This document shows positions 35,012 to 42,831 of a stretch of DNA of 64,000 nucleotides, piece by piece; the first letter of the stretch is position 1, and each line of letters opens with the position of its first letter. The stretch is taken from assembly GCA_016713105.1 (NCBI GenBank), contig JADJPS010000018.1:620001-684000 (forward strand), read 5' to 3'. The notes below the pieces were generated by a model that saw nothing but the letters and a program-made list of their open reading frames with translations, searched no databases and was not told the origin of the DNA. This DNA comes from Devosia sp. (GTDB lineage Bacteria > Pseudomonadota > Alphaproteobacteria > Rhizobiales > Devosiaceae). The position numbers and the translations under genes were made by a program.

Positions 35012-35835
35012 ACGCCCAGCCATCGCGCCGCCCGCTTCTGGCACTCAAGGGCGTCACGCAGACCTATCGGCTCGCCCGCCAGTCGCTGTTCGCCGCCCGT
35101 CCGATCCTCACCGTGCTCGATGGCATCGACTTCGATGTCGGCCCCGGCGAGGCCGTCGGCCTGGTCGGCGAATCCGGCTCGGGCAAGACCACATTGACCC
35201 GGATGCTGACCGGCGTCGAGCGCCCGCAACGGGGCGAGGTGAGCTTCGACGGCGAGGACGTCTGGACCATGGATGCCGCCGAGCGGGCCCGCTTCCGCCG
35301 CGCGGTGCAGGTGGTGCTGCAGAACCCGCGCTCCTCGCTCGATCCGCGCATGCGCATCGGCACCTCGCTGCTCGAGCCCCTGAGGAGCCTCGGAGTCAGG
35401 GGGGATCACGCGGCACGGGTCCACCAGGTGCTCGACCAGGTCGGGCTGAGCCGCACCGCGCTCGAGCGCTTTCCGCACGAGTTCTCCGGCGGACAACTGC
35501 AGCGCATTGCCATCGCGAGGGCGCTGATGCCCAACCCGCGCGTGCTGATCGCCGACGAGCCGGTGTCGGCACTCGACGTGTCGATCCAGGCGCAGGTCAT
35601 CAACCTGATGCAGGACCTGGTGCACGATCTGGGACTGAGCCTGGTGTTCATCGCCCATGACCTGTCGGTAGTGGCCTATACGACCAGCCGGGTCTCGGTG
35701 ATGTCGGCAGGCCGGATCGTCGAGGTCGGCCGCCCGCTCGACCTGTTCACCGCCCCCAGGGCCGAAGCCACCCAGTCCCTGGTCGGCGCGGTGCTGCGGG
35801 TCGAAACCGGCCTCGCCGGCCACGCCCTGGATTGA
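35008..35835 (+). CDS. Peptide ABC transporter ATP-binding protein (DppF/OppF type)
   Basis: 275 residues. Walker A GESGSGKTT, Q-loop VVLQNPRSSLDPRM, signature FSGGQLQR and Walker B VLIADEPVSALD are intact. It lacks the long C-terminal cysteine domain of its partner, as DppF proteins often do. Its ATG overlaps the previous stop. The SDR gene follows after five bases, so the dehydrogenase is probably expressed together with the importer. Confidence 0.95.
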   Translation: MNAQPSRRPLLALKGVTQTYRLARQSLFAARPILTVLDGIDFDVGPGEAVGLVGESGSGKTTLTRMLTGVERPQRGEVSFDGEDVWTMDAAERARFRRAVQVVLQNPRSSLDPRMRIGTSLLEPLRSLGVRGDHAARVHQVLDQVGLSRTALERFPHEFSGGQLQRIAIARALMPNPRVLIADEPVSALDVSIQAQVINLMQDLVHDLGLSLVFIAHDLSVVAYTTSRVSVMSAGRIVEVGRPLDLFTAPRAEATQSLVGAVLRVETGLAGHALD

Positions 35836-35840
35836 GACCC

Positions 35841-36602
35841 ATGCCCGTTCCCGCCGTTGCCATCACCGGCTCCACCCACGGCATCGGCTACGCCATTGCC
35901 GAAGCCTTCGCCCGCGCCGGAGCCCGGCTCGTGATCAACTCGCACCTGCCCGACACCGGCGCGGCGGAGCGACTCGGCCAGCTGACCGAGTGCCACTTCG
36001 TCAAGGCCGACATCGCGACGGTGGCGGGCGCGCAGGGCTTCGTTGCCGCGGCCCGCGAGCGGCTGGGGCCGCTCGACACGCTGGTCAACAATGCCGGCAG
36101 CTTTCACGACACGACGTTCGATGAACTGACCGAAGCGGTGTTCGACCGAACCTTCGCGCTCAACGTCAAGGGTTACCTGTTCGCCGCACAGGCTTTTGCC
36201 CGACAGGTCGAACAGGGCCGGGGGGGCGCCTCGATCATCTGCGTGGGCTCGACCAACTCCATGGCAGCTGAAAAGAACAGCGTCGTCTACGACACCTCCA
36301 AGGGCGCCGTGCTGATGCTGGTCAAGTCGCTGGCGGTGACGCTGGCCGGGCGGGGCATCCGCGTCAACGGGCTGGGACCGGGAATCGTCGAGACCCCACT
36401 CACTGCGACGGGCCTCGCGGCACCCGGGGTGCGAAGGGCGCTGGAGCGGCAGATCCCGCTCGGCAGGGTCGGCCGGCCTGACGATATCGGCGGTGCCGCG
36501 GTCTTCCTCGCCTCGCCGGAGGCGCGCTACATCACCGGCCAGATGCTGTTCGTCGACGGTGGCATCCTCGCCAACCAGATGAGCTGGGAGCCGGCCGGGT
36601 AG
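35841..36602 (+). CDS. Short-chain dehydrogenase/reductase
   Basis: 253 residues. The classical SDR motifs are present: cofactor loop GSTHGIG near residue 12, NNAG near residue 80, catalytic Ser in GSTNS and the YDTSK pair near residues 150-154, and the C-terminal FVDGG. The cofactor could be NAD or NADP. It is the last gene of the peptide importer operon and converges with the Ldh2-type dehydrogenase, so it probably oxidises or reduces a hydroxy/keto acid derived from the imported compound. The substrate is unknown. Confidence 0.9.
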   Translation: MPVPAVAITGSTHGIGYAIAEAFARAGARLVINSHLPDTGAAERLGQLTECHFVKADIATVAGAQGFVAAARERLGPLDTLVNNAGSFHDTTFDELTEAVFDRTFALNVKGYLFAAQAFARQVEQGRGGASIICVGSTNSMAAEKNSVVYDTSKGAVLMLVKSLAVTLAGRGIRVNGLGPGIVETPLTATGLAAPGVRRALERQIPLGRVGRPDDIGGAAVFLASPEARYITGQMLFVDGGILANQMSWEPAG

Positions 36603-36612
36603 CCCTGCCCGC

Positions 36613-37668
36613 CTAAATCAGCCCCAGGCGCGCGACCCCGACACTGCGGCCCGCCTCGACGAGCTGCTCGAGCGTCGTCGCATCGACCGGGATGCCGGCA
36701 GCGAGGCGTTGCGCCCGGCTCTCCCGCTCGGGGTCTCCCGGCAGCCTGACGGTCGGCCTTCCGTCAGCGACCTCCGACTGCACCCAGCCCAGCACCGCCT
36801 CGAGCTCGCTCGCGAACGGGGCGGCGGTGCCCAGGCGCTCGGGCGCCACGATCACCGAGAACATCGAGTTGAGGATGATGCCATCGGCCACCGCATCGTG
36901 CTGGGTTCGGGCGCCAACCAGCGCCGCGCCCAGCAGCTCGCAGGCCAGCATCAGGCCCCAGCCCTTGTGCTCGCCGAAGGTGGTGAGCGATCCCGGCGGC
37001 GTCTCGAACAGCTTGCCCGGATCGAGCGTCGGGCGGCCGGCGTTGTCGAGCAGGGCGCCGGGTGGCAGCTGGACCCCCTTGTTGTGAGCGACGCGCACCT
37101 TGCCCGCGGCCAGCCGGCTGGTGGCGAAGTCGACGATCAGCGGGTCGATCCCCACCCGCGGGAAACCGGCGCAGAACGGATTGGTACCAAGCCGCGCCCG
37201 GCTGCCGCCGAACGGCGCCACATAGGCCCCTGCGGCGACATTGACGAAATGCAGCGACACCATGCCCGCCGCTGCGCACTGTTCGGCCCAGTGCCCGATG
37301 CGGCCGATGTGATGGCTGTTGCGCAGCGAGACGATGGCACTGCCCTGTTCGCGCGCGCGGGCGATCCCCAGCTCCATGGCCTCATGGGCCATCACCTGCC
37401 CGACCCCGCCGTCGGCGTCGCAGACCAGCATGGCGCCGGTATCGATCGCCACCCGGAGCGTGTGGTTGAGCCGCATGCCGCCGGCTGCGACGCTCCTCAG
37501 GTAGGCCGGCAGCATGCCCACGCCGTGCGAGTCGTGGCCGCGCAGGTTCGCCTCGACCACGTGATCGGCGATCAGCCCGGCCTCGCGCGCCGACGACCCG
37601 GCGGCCAGGAAGATCGTCACCACCGCGTCGTGCAGCCGCTCGGCGGGGACCAGATGGAGTTCGGCCAT
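36613..37668 (-). CDS. Malate/L-lactate dehydrogenase family (Ldh2/YlbC type) oxidoreductase
   Basis: 351 residues of the Ldh_2 family, which has its own fold distinct from classical malate dehydrogenases. The N-terminal VEANLRGHDSHGVGMLPAYL, the catalytic NSHHIGRIGHW around residue 117, and GTNPFCAGFP are the family's landmarks. Members reduce keto acids or cyclic imines of proline or pipecolate type with NAD(P)H. It starts seven bases after the M81 stop, so the two are cotranscribed leftwards. Confidence 0.9.
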   Translation of the reverse strand: MAELHLVPAERLHDAVVTIFLAAGSSAREAGLIADHVVEANLRGHDSHGVGMLPAYLRSVAAGGMRLNHTLRVAIDTGAMLVCDADGGVGQVMAHEAMELGIARAREQGSAIVSLRNSHHIGRIGHWAEQCAAAGMVSLHFVNVAAGAYVAPFGGSRARLGTNPFCAGFPRVGIDPLIVDFATSRLAAGKVRVAHNKGVQLPPGALLDNAGRPTLDPGKLFETPPGSLTTFGEHKGWGLMLACELLGAALVGARTQHDAVADGIILNSMFSVIVAPERLGTAAPFASELEAVLGWVQSEVADGRPTVRLPGDPERESRAQRLAAGIPVDATTLEQLVEAGRSVGVARLGLI

Positions 37669-37674
37669 GCCGCG

Positions 37675-39187
37675 TCAGCTCCCGGTTCTGGGGCCCGGAT
37701 GCGAGGATACGGCGCGCCAATCCGGCACCGGATCGAGCGGATAGACCGGTCGCGGAATCCGCGTCCACGGCAAGGTGAACACATCCGATTGCCCCGGCCC
37801 GCTGGTATCGGCCCGGATGACCCGCGAGGTGATGGGGGCAAAGAACTGGAAGTTCGAGGCGGTCTTCAGGACCGCCATCTTGTAGTCGCGCGGATCGACC
37901 CCCATGGCCTGGTAGACGCTGGGCAGGTTGCCCGCGACACCGCGATGCTCGGTGATCATCAGGGTCACCGGGCCGACATCGAAGATCACCGCCACGCCCA
38001 GATCGACCTCGCTCTGGTGGTTGTAGTCGAGCTGGACCACCCCGCCGCCGACCTTGCGCACCCGCCCGGTGACGGTGAGGGGGGCGAAGAATGCCGTCGC
38101 CGCATCGCCGCCGAGCGGCAGCGTGACCTCTGCCCCCTCCCCCGCGGCCGCCAGGGTCCGGGCCGCGACCGGCGAGATCAGCGGCACCAGCGCCGGCCCC
38201 CTGATCCCCAGCCTGAGCATCGCTTCGAGGATGAGATTGCTGTCGCCGGCCGCGCCGCCGAAGACGGTGTCGCCGGTATCGCTGAGCACCACCACGCCCT
38301 CGGGATGTGCGTCGGCCATCCGCACCGCATCGTCTACCGACACGGCTTCGCGCACCTGGAACTCGTCGCGCAGGTCCCAGCAGAGCTCGGCCAGTTCGTC
38401 GGCGAGCTGCTCGGCCAGCTCCGGATCGTTGTCGGTGACCACGATGGTCGACCAGCCACCCTCGGCAACATCGAGCCAGGGGCTGCATTGGATAGTTGGA
38501 GGCCGAGAGCACCCGGGGATCGGCCTCGAGGGCCCGCGCCCGGTCGAACCACACCTTCATCGGGCCTTTCGAGGTGAGGAACTGCTCCTGATGCGAGACC
38601 AGCGGAATCTTGCGCCACGCCATTGCTGGCCGCGCGCCATCGCGCAGGATCCGCAGCAGCAGCTCGGTGCCGATCACGCCGGTATCGAAGACATCGTGCG
38701 GCTGGTCGCGATGTCCCACCACGGCCGTGGCATTGGCCATGATCTTTTCGGTGATGTTGGCATGGTGATCGAGCCCGAGGACGATGGGGATGTCGGGTCC
38801 GAGGATCTGCCGGCACAGCGCGATCTGCTCGCCCTCGACATCGTCGATACCCTCGGCAGCGCACGCGCCGTGCAGTTGCAGGGCTAGCCCGTCGAGAGGT
38901 CCGGCAGCGGCAAGCCCGGTCCTGATCTTGTCCTGGAAAAAGTCGAACGCCTCCTTCGAGATGCGCCCGCCGGCCACAGCGAAGCCACGGATGATCGGGA
39001 TCGTCTCAATGTCGATCCCCGACTCGTCGACCACCTTGAAATGGCCGCCGATCTGGCCGAAGGCACGCAGCCTGTCGACGATCTCCCGGCCCTCGTGGAT
39101 GCCGAAGGAGTGGTAGTCGGTGAGCGAAGTCAGCACCGGATTGAAGTCGTTGGTTTCCTGGGCGATGTGGATGAGGGCGATGCGCAT
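37675..39187 (-). pseudogene. M81 family metallopeptidase (MlrC-like), frameshifted in a G4 run
   Basis: About 503 residues after repair, the usual length for MlrC. The N-half (MRIALIHIAQETNDFNPV) has the metal-site segment LGLDHHANITEKI and GHRDQPHDVFDTG. The C-half (VTDNDPELAEQLADELAE...PEGVVVLSDTGDTVFGGAAGDS) is in another frame. The change falls at GGGG, 38479-38482: removing one base gives QPWLDVAEGGWSTIVVTDND, as expected. The family is named for microcystin hydrolysis by MlrC, which cleaves linear peptides with unusual residues. It sits with a peptide importer and a D-amino-acid-type enzyme. An IclR-like operator lies about 95 bases upstream. Confidence 0.85.
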
Positions 39188-39282
39188 TGTTGTCTTCCTT
39201 CACTCTGTCGCGGAAGCACCCGCGCCGGTCTGGGGCCGCCTGAACACGCTATGAACCACTGCCGCGCCGGTCAACAAATGCC

Positions 39283-39301
39283 CGTTCCATCGGGAGGAAC
39301 G
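39283..39301. promoter_or_regulatory. IclR-type operator, site 2 (CGTTCC-ATCGGGA-GGAACG)
   Basis: The dyad CCGTTCC/GGAACGG surrounds ATCGGGA, with the same half-sites and 7-base spacing as site 1. It lies in the 136-base gap between the iclR stop (39324) and the M81 gene start (39187), about 95 bases before the latter, a normal operator position for the leftward M81-Ldh2 pair. Confidence 0.6.
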
Positions 39302-39323
39302 GCGCTCGTCGCCGACAGGCAGA

Positions 39324-40091
39324 CTATGCCGACAGGTGCATGGCGATCCGCTCCGCAGCGACCTTCAATGCCACCGCCGCAGCGTCGGTACGCTCACGCT
39401 TCATGCGCCGCTCGGGGGCCGATAGACTGATCGCCGCCACCGCAAAGCCGGCCCGGTCGAGGATCGGCACGCCGATGCACATCAGCCCGTCCTCATTCTC
39501 GCCGATCTCCACCGCGTAGCCGCGTCGCCGCACGTCCTCGACCTGGCGGCGGAACTTGCGCGCGTCGGTCAGCGTCTTGTGGGTCATTGCCGGCAACTCC
39601 TCGCCGGGCGCCGCGACCCCGCCGGCATCGGGCAGGAACGCCACCATGGCCTTGCCCAGCGAGGTCGAATGCGCCGGGTGCCGGTGTCCGACACGGGCCT
39701 GCGCCTTGAGCGGCCGCTCCGGCTCCAGCATGTCGATATAGACCACCTCGCTGTCGGCCAGCACCGCAAGATTGACTGTCTCGTGGAACGTGTCGACCAA
39801 CTGCCGCATCTCCGGCTGCGCCACCTCGCGCAGTTCCGTGAGGTTCCGGTCGATCCGCCCCAGCTCGCGGAAGCGGACACCCACCCCGTAGCGATCTCGC
39901 AACTGGTCATGCGAGAGAAATCCGGTCGCCGACAGCGTCTGCAGGTAGCGGAACACGGTGGTCTTGGGCAGGCCCAGTTCCTGCACCGTCTCGGTGAGAG
40001 TCACATCGTGACCCTGTCGGGCCACGTAGTCGAGCACCTGCAGCGCCTTCATCACCGGCTGCACGATGTAGTCGTCGGCCAGCTTGCCCAT
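39324..40091 (-). CDS. IclR-family transcriptional regulator
   Basis: 255 residues. The N-terminal winged helix (about 12-70, with TLTETVQELGLPKTTVFRYLQTL) is followed by the IclR effector domain (ETVNLAVLADSEVVYIDMLEP, GHRHPAHSTSLGKAMVAFLP, GYAVEIGENEDGLMCIGVPI). It follows the D-serine-dehydratase-like gene by 32 bases on the same strand. A dyad of IclR type lies directly upstream of that gene (41417-41435), so the pair is probably autoregulated, with further sites before the M81 gene and the peptide importer. Confidence 0.92.
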   Translation of the reverse strand: MGKLADDYIVQPVMKALQVLDYVARQGHDVTLTETVQELGLPKTTVFRYLQTLSATGFLSHDQLRDRYGVGVRFRELGRIDRNLTELREVAQPEMRQLVDTFHETVNLAVLADSEVVYIDMLEPERPLKAQARVGHRHPAHSTSLGKAMVAFLPDAGGVAAPGEELPAMTHKTLTDARKFRRQVEDVRRRGYAVEIGENEDGLMCIGVPILDRAGFAVAAISLSAPERRMKRERTDAAAVALKVAAERIAMHLSA

Positions 40092-40123
40092 CGCGTTACC
40101 CCTCGGTCAATCCGTTCCCCGCT

Positions 40124-41416
40124 TCAGAAGAAGGTCTTCAGTCCACCCGTGACCCGATACTCGGCATCCACCAGCAACAGCAGCTGCCACTTGTCGAACG
40201 TGGTACAGGGATGACCGATACCGAACCCGACCATGTCGCCGATGGCGAGAGGTGAGTCGGCCGGCAGCTCCATGTGGCAATGCTGGTCGTTGAGGGCCCT
40301 GACCACATGATGCGACGGCATCGTCTGCGGTGCGGACATGCCGGGGCGGTACCACTTGAGCGGGACCGGCAGGCCGGCGTCGAAGCCGACATCGCGCTTG
40401 CCCATGGTGAGGATGGCCCGGATGTCCTCGGGCCGCGACTGCACATGGGCCCAGACCTCGAGCGCCGGCTCGAGCCCGCCCGGCGGCAGGGGCAGGCTGG
40501 TTTCCCTGATGATGCGGGCGAATGCTTCGGCATAGGCGATGGAATCGTGCGTGAGGTAGCAGCCCGAGCGCAACACCCGGACCATGGGCCGGCCCAGTTC
40601 CACCGGGCCGAGCCGCTCCCCCACCCGATCGAAGAAGGCCGAACCTCCGGCCGACAGGATGACCGGCTGGTCCACACCAAACAGGCTCGCCGCAACCGCC
40701 TGCCGCGACAGCGCAACCACATCGTCGACAAGCACCTGCGCGGCATCCGCGGTCGGCAGCAGGCCCTCGAAACACTCGAAGCCGCCCAGCACCAGGCCGG
40801 GCGTTGCCGCTGCGGCACGCGCGAGGTCGATCGCCGCCGCGCGCGTGCGAGCCCCGGTACGCCCGCCGACAAACCCCATTTCGACGAGAATCCGGAGCGG
40901 GTTGCCGGCAGGCGGCGGGTTGCGGCTGGCCCCTTCGGCGAGCAGCGCCAGACCGGCGCTGCCGTCGACGAGGCAATAGAGCTCGATGCCGGCCGCCAGC
41001 GCCGCAAAGCAGGCAGCGACGGCCAGTCGCCCCACGGGCTGGTTCGCCATCAGCACGCGCCGGACACCGAAGCGGCGACATACCTCGAGCTGCTGCACGG
41101 TGGCGACCGTGATCGCCCAGGCCCCGTCCGCGACCTGCAGATCGAAGAGCGCCGGAGCCATGGTGGTCTTGCCATGCGGCGCGATCACCAGGCCATTGGC
41201 GGCGAGAAAGGCGCTCATCCAGGCGCTGTTGGCGCGCACGACCGGTTCGCGGACCAGTGCCAGCGGCAGCGGCAGGTCACCGGCCAGCACGCTCCAGCCC
41301 TGCCCCCCGACGGCACCGACGGTGAGCGGTGGCGCGCCGAACGGCAGACCCTTCGTGGAAGCGTCGAGTGGCATGGCGTCGAGGGTAGCAAGCTCAAGTC
41401 GAGGCAGCAGGGTCAT
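40124..41416 (-). CDS. D-serine dehydratase-like / amino-acid deaminase (fold-type III PLP enzyme)
   Basis: 430 residues. The alanine-racemase-like N-terminal barrel carries the PLP-lysine motif APHGKTTMAP near residue 80. The C-terminal D-ser_dehydrat domain has GIGHPCTTFDKW, whose His and Cys are the usual zinc ligands. Family members eliminate water from D-serine or D-threo-3-hydroxyaspartate, or act as D-threonine aldolases. ATG 41416 is used because the family start follows; the long open frame upstream crosses the promoter. Position with a peptide importer and peptidase suggests catabolism of a D- or beta-hydroxy amino acid. Confidence 0.88.
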   Translation of the reverse strand: MTLLPRLELATLDAMPLDASTKGLPFGAPPLTVGAVGGQGWSVLAGDLPLPLALVREPVVRANSAWMSAFLAANGLVIAPHGKTTMAPALFDLQVADGAWAITVATVQQLEVCRRFGVRRVLMANQPVGRLAVAACFAALAAGIELYCLVDGSAGLALLAEGASRNPPPAGNPLRILVEMGFVGGRTGARTRAAAIDLARAAAATPGLVLGGFECFEGLLPTADAAQVLVDDVVALSRQAVAASLFGVDQPVILSAGGSAFFDRVGERLGPVELGRPMVRVLRSGCYLTHDSIAYAEAFARIIRETSLPLPPGGLEPALEVWAHVQSRPEDIRAILTMGKRDVGFDAGLPVPLKWYRPGMSAPQTMPSHHVVRALNDQHCHMELPADSPLAIGDMVGFGIGHPCTTFDKWQLLLLVDAEYRVTGGLKTFF

Positions 41417-41435
41417 AGTTCCATATCGTAGAACG
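41417..41435. promoter_or_regulatory. IclR-type operator, site 3 (AGTTCC-ATATCGT-AGAACG)
   Basis: This imperfect copy of the CGTTCC-N7-GGAACG pattern differs at the first base of the left half and the first base of the right half, and keeps the 7-base spacing. It lies immediately before the start codon of the D-serine-dehydratase-like gene. Binding here would block the leftward deaminase-iclR transcript. Confidence 0.5.
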
Positions 41436-41548
41436 AGCGCTGAGTGCGGGTACAGCGAGACTGTGTCGAACTCCGCGCCGATGTCAACACCACCCAAGCA
41501 GGAGGGCGCTTGCTGCAGATCGCATGCATCTGCTAGGTGTCCTACAGG

Positions 41549-42382
41549 ATGGAACGACAGGACAAGGATGCCTTGATGGCGCGAGCCGGCGACCGCGCGG
41601 CGGACGGACACATTCCCACGGTCGTGGCCCGAATCCAGTCGGTGGCCCGTGCCAAGGCGCTGCTCGACGCAATGACGACGGGCGACTGGATCCTGCTGCG
41701 CGACCTCGCGACCCGTACCGGCCTCGCCAAGACCACCGCCTTCAACCTGGTCACCGCCCTCGTCGATGTGGGGCTCGCCGAGCGCGACGCGGCAGCCGGC
41801 GCCTACCGGCTGAGCCTACATCATCTCGTTTACGGCAAGGCGGTGGAGCGTCGGCTCGACATCGCCGCCATTGCCCGGCCGCTTCTGGTCAAGCTGTGCG
41901 CCACGACGCGCGAGACCGTGAACCTGGCACTGCCCGGCTCGGCCGACGCGGTGATCGTCGAAAGTCTCGAAGGCAGCCAGACGCTGCGCGTCTCGTCCTA
42001 TTCGGGGACGCGCGCCGCCTATCATTCCACCGCCTGCGGCCGGGCTCTCTTCGCCCATCAGTCCCGCGCCTTCCGGGACATGATCTACTCCATTGGCCCA
42101 CTGCAGCCGGCGACCGAGCGCACCATCACCGACCCCGAGGCGCTGGAGAGCGTGCTCGAGCGCTGCCGCAAGCTGGGCTGGACCACCGAATACGAGGAGA
42201 ACGAGACCGGCGGCGCCTGTGTCGCCGCCCCGGTCTTCTCGCCCACCGGCGACGCCATCGCCGCCGTCAGCATCGCCGGCCCTGCCGCCCGCTTCGAGCC
42301 TGAGACCATCGAGCGCCTCGGCCGGCTGCTGGTTGCGAGCCTCGCCGAGATCACTGCCGAACTGGCGCGGGTGCAGGGCTGA
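41549..42382 (+). CDS. Second IclR-family transcriptional regulator
   Basis: 277 residues. It has a winged helix (about 30-90, with ILLRDLATRTGLAKTTAFNLVTAL) and an effector domain (TTRETVNLALPGSADAVIVESLEG, YHSTACGRALFAHQ, YEENETGGACVAAPVFSP). It is divergent from the deaminase gene and distinct in sequence from the IclR at 39324. Which of the two regulators reads the shared inverted repeats cannot be told from sequence. ATG 41549 is assumed; an in-frame GTG at 41537 is a possible alternative, and neither has a strong ribosome site. Confidence 0.88.
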   Translation: MERQDKDALMARAGDRAADGHIPTVVARIQSVARAKALLDAMTTGDWILLRDLATRTGLAKTTAFNLVTALVDVGLAERDAAAGAYRLSLHHLVYGKAVERRLDIAAIARPLLVKLCATTRETVNLALPGSADAVIVESLEGSQTLRVSSYSGTRAAYHSTACGRALFAHQSRAFRDMIYSIGPLQPATERTITDPEALESVLERCRKLGWTTEYEENETGGACVAAPVFSPTGDAIAAVSIAGPAARFEPETIERLGRLLVASLAEITAELARVQG

Positions 42383-42474
42383 GATCAGCTGACGGCCATC
42401 GTCAGCCGGCCGTCAGGCCAACCCTGTTAGCCCTGCAGCAGGCGCAGATCGCGCCATTGCAAGGGAGTACACCG

Positions 42475-42771
42475 ATGCGCAAGACCGCAACCGCCACACT
42501 GCTCGCCAGCCTCCTCCTCGCTGGGACGACGACCCACCCGGCGTTCGCCAAGGATGGCGACGTCACCCACCTGCTCACCCTCGCCCAGCTCAAGTCCTAC
42601 TGCGCGGCTGCCCCGACCCGCGAGACCAGGGCTCGGCTGTCCCGCAACGACGGATCGAGCATCGTCGGTCGCATCGAGTGCGAGGCCGACTATCTGGGCG
42701 GGGGCGAGGACCGTCTCGCCTCCAACGCGCGCTTCTCGACCATCACCTTCCTCGCCGCCGACAACGACTGA
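42475..42771 (+). CDS. Small secreted protein, unknown function
   Basis: 98 residues. A signal peptide (cleaved near PAFAKD) is followed by about 70 residues with two cysteines (KSYCAAAP and GRIECEADY). ATG 42475 is well placed after AAGGGAG. It is transcribed rightwards after the second iclR gene and converges with the unknown three-gene operon. I recognise no family. The two cysteines could form a periplasmic disulfide. Confidence 0.72.
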   Translation: MRKTATATLLASLLLAGTTTHPAFAKDGDVTHLLTLAQLKSYCAAAPTRETRARLSRNDGSSIVGRIECEADYLGGGEDRLASNARFSTITFLAADND

Positions 42772-42831
42772 GACCCCGGCGGCCGGCCCGGCGAGGTCCG
42801 CAGACCGATCGGTTCGACGATGTCAGGCCGA

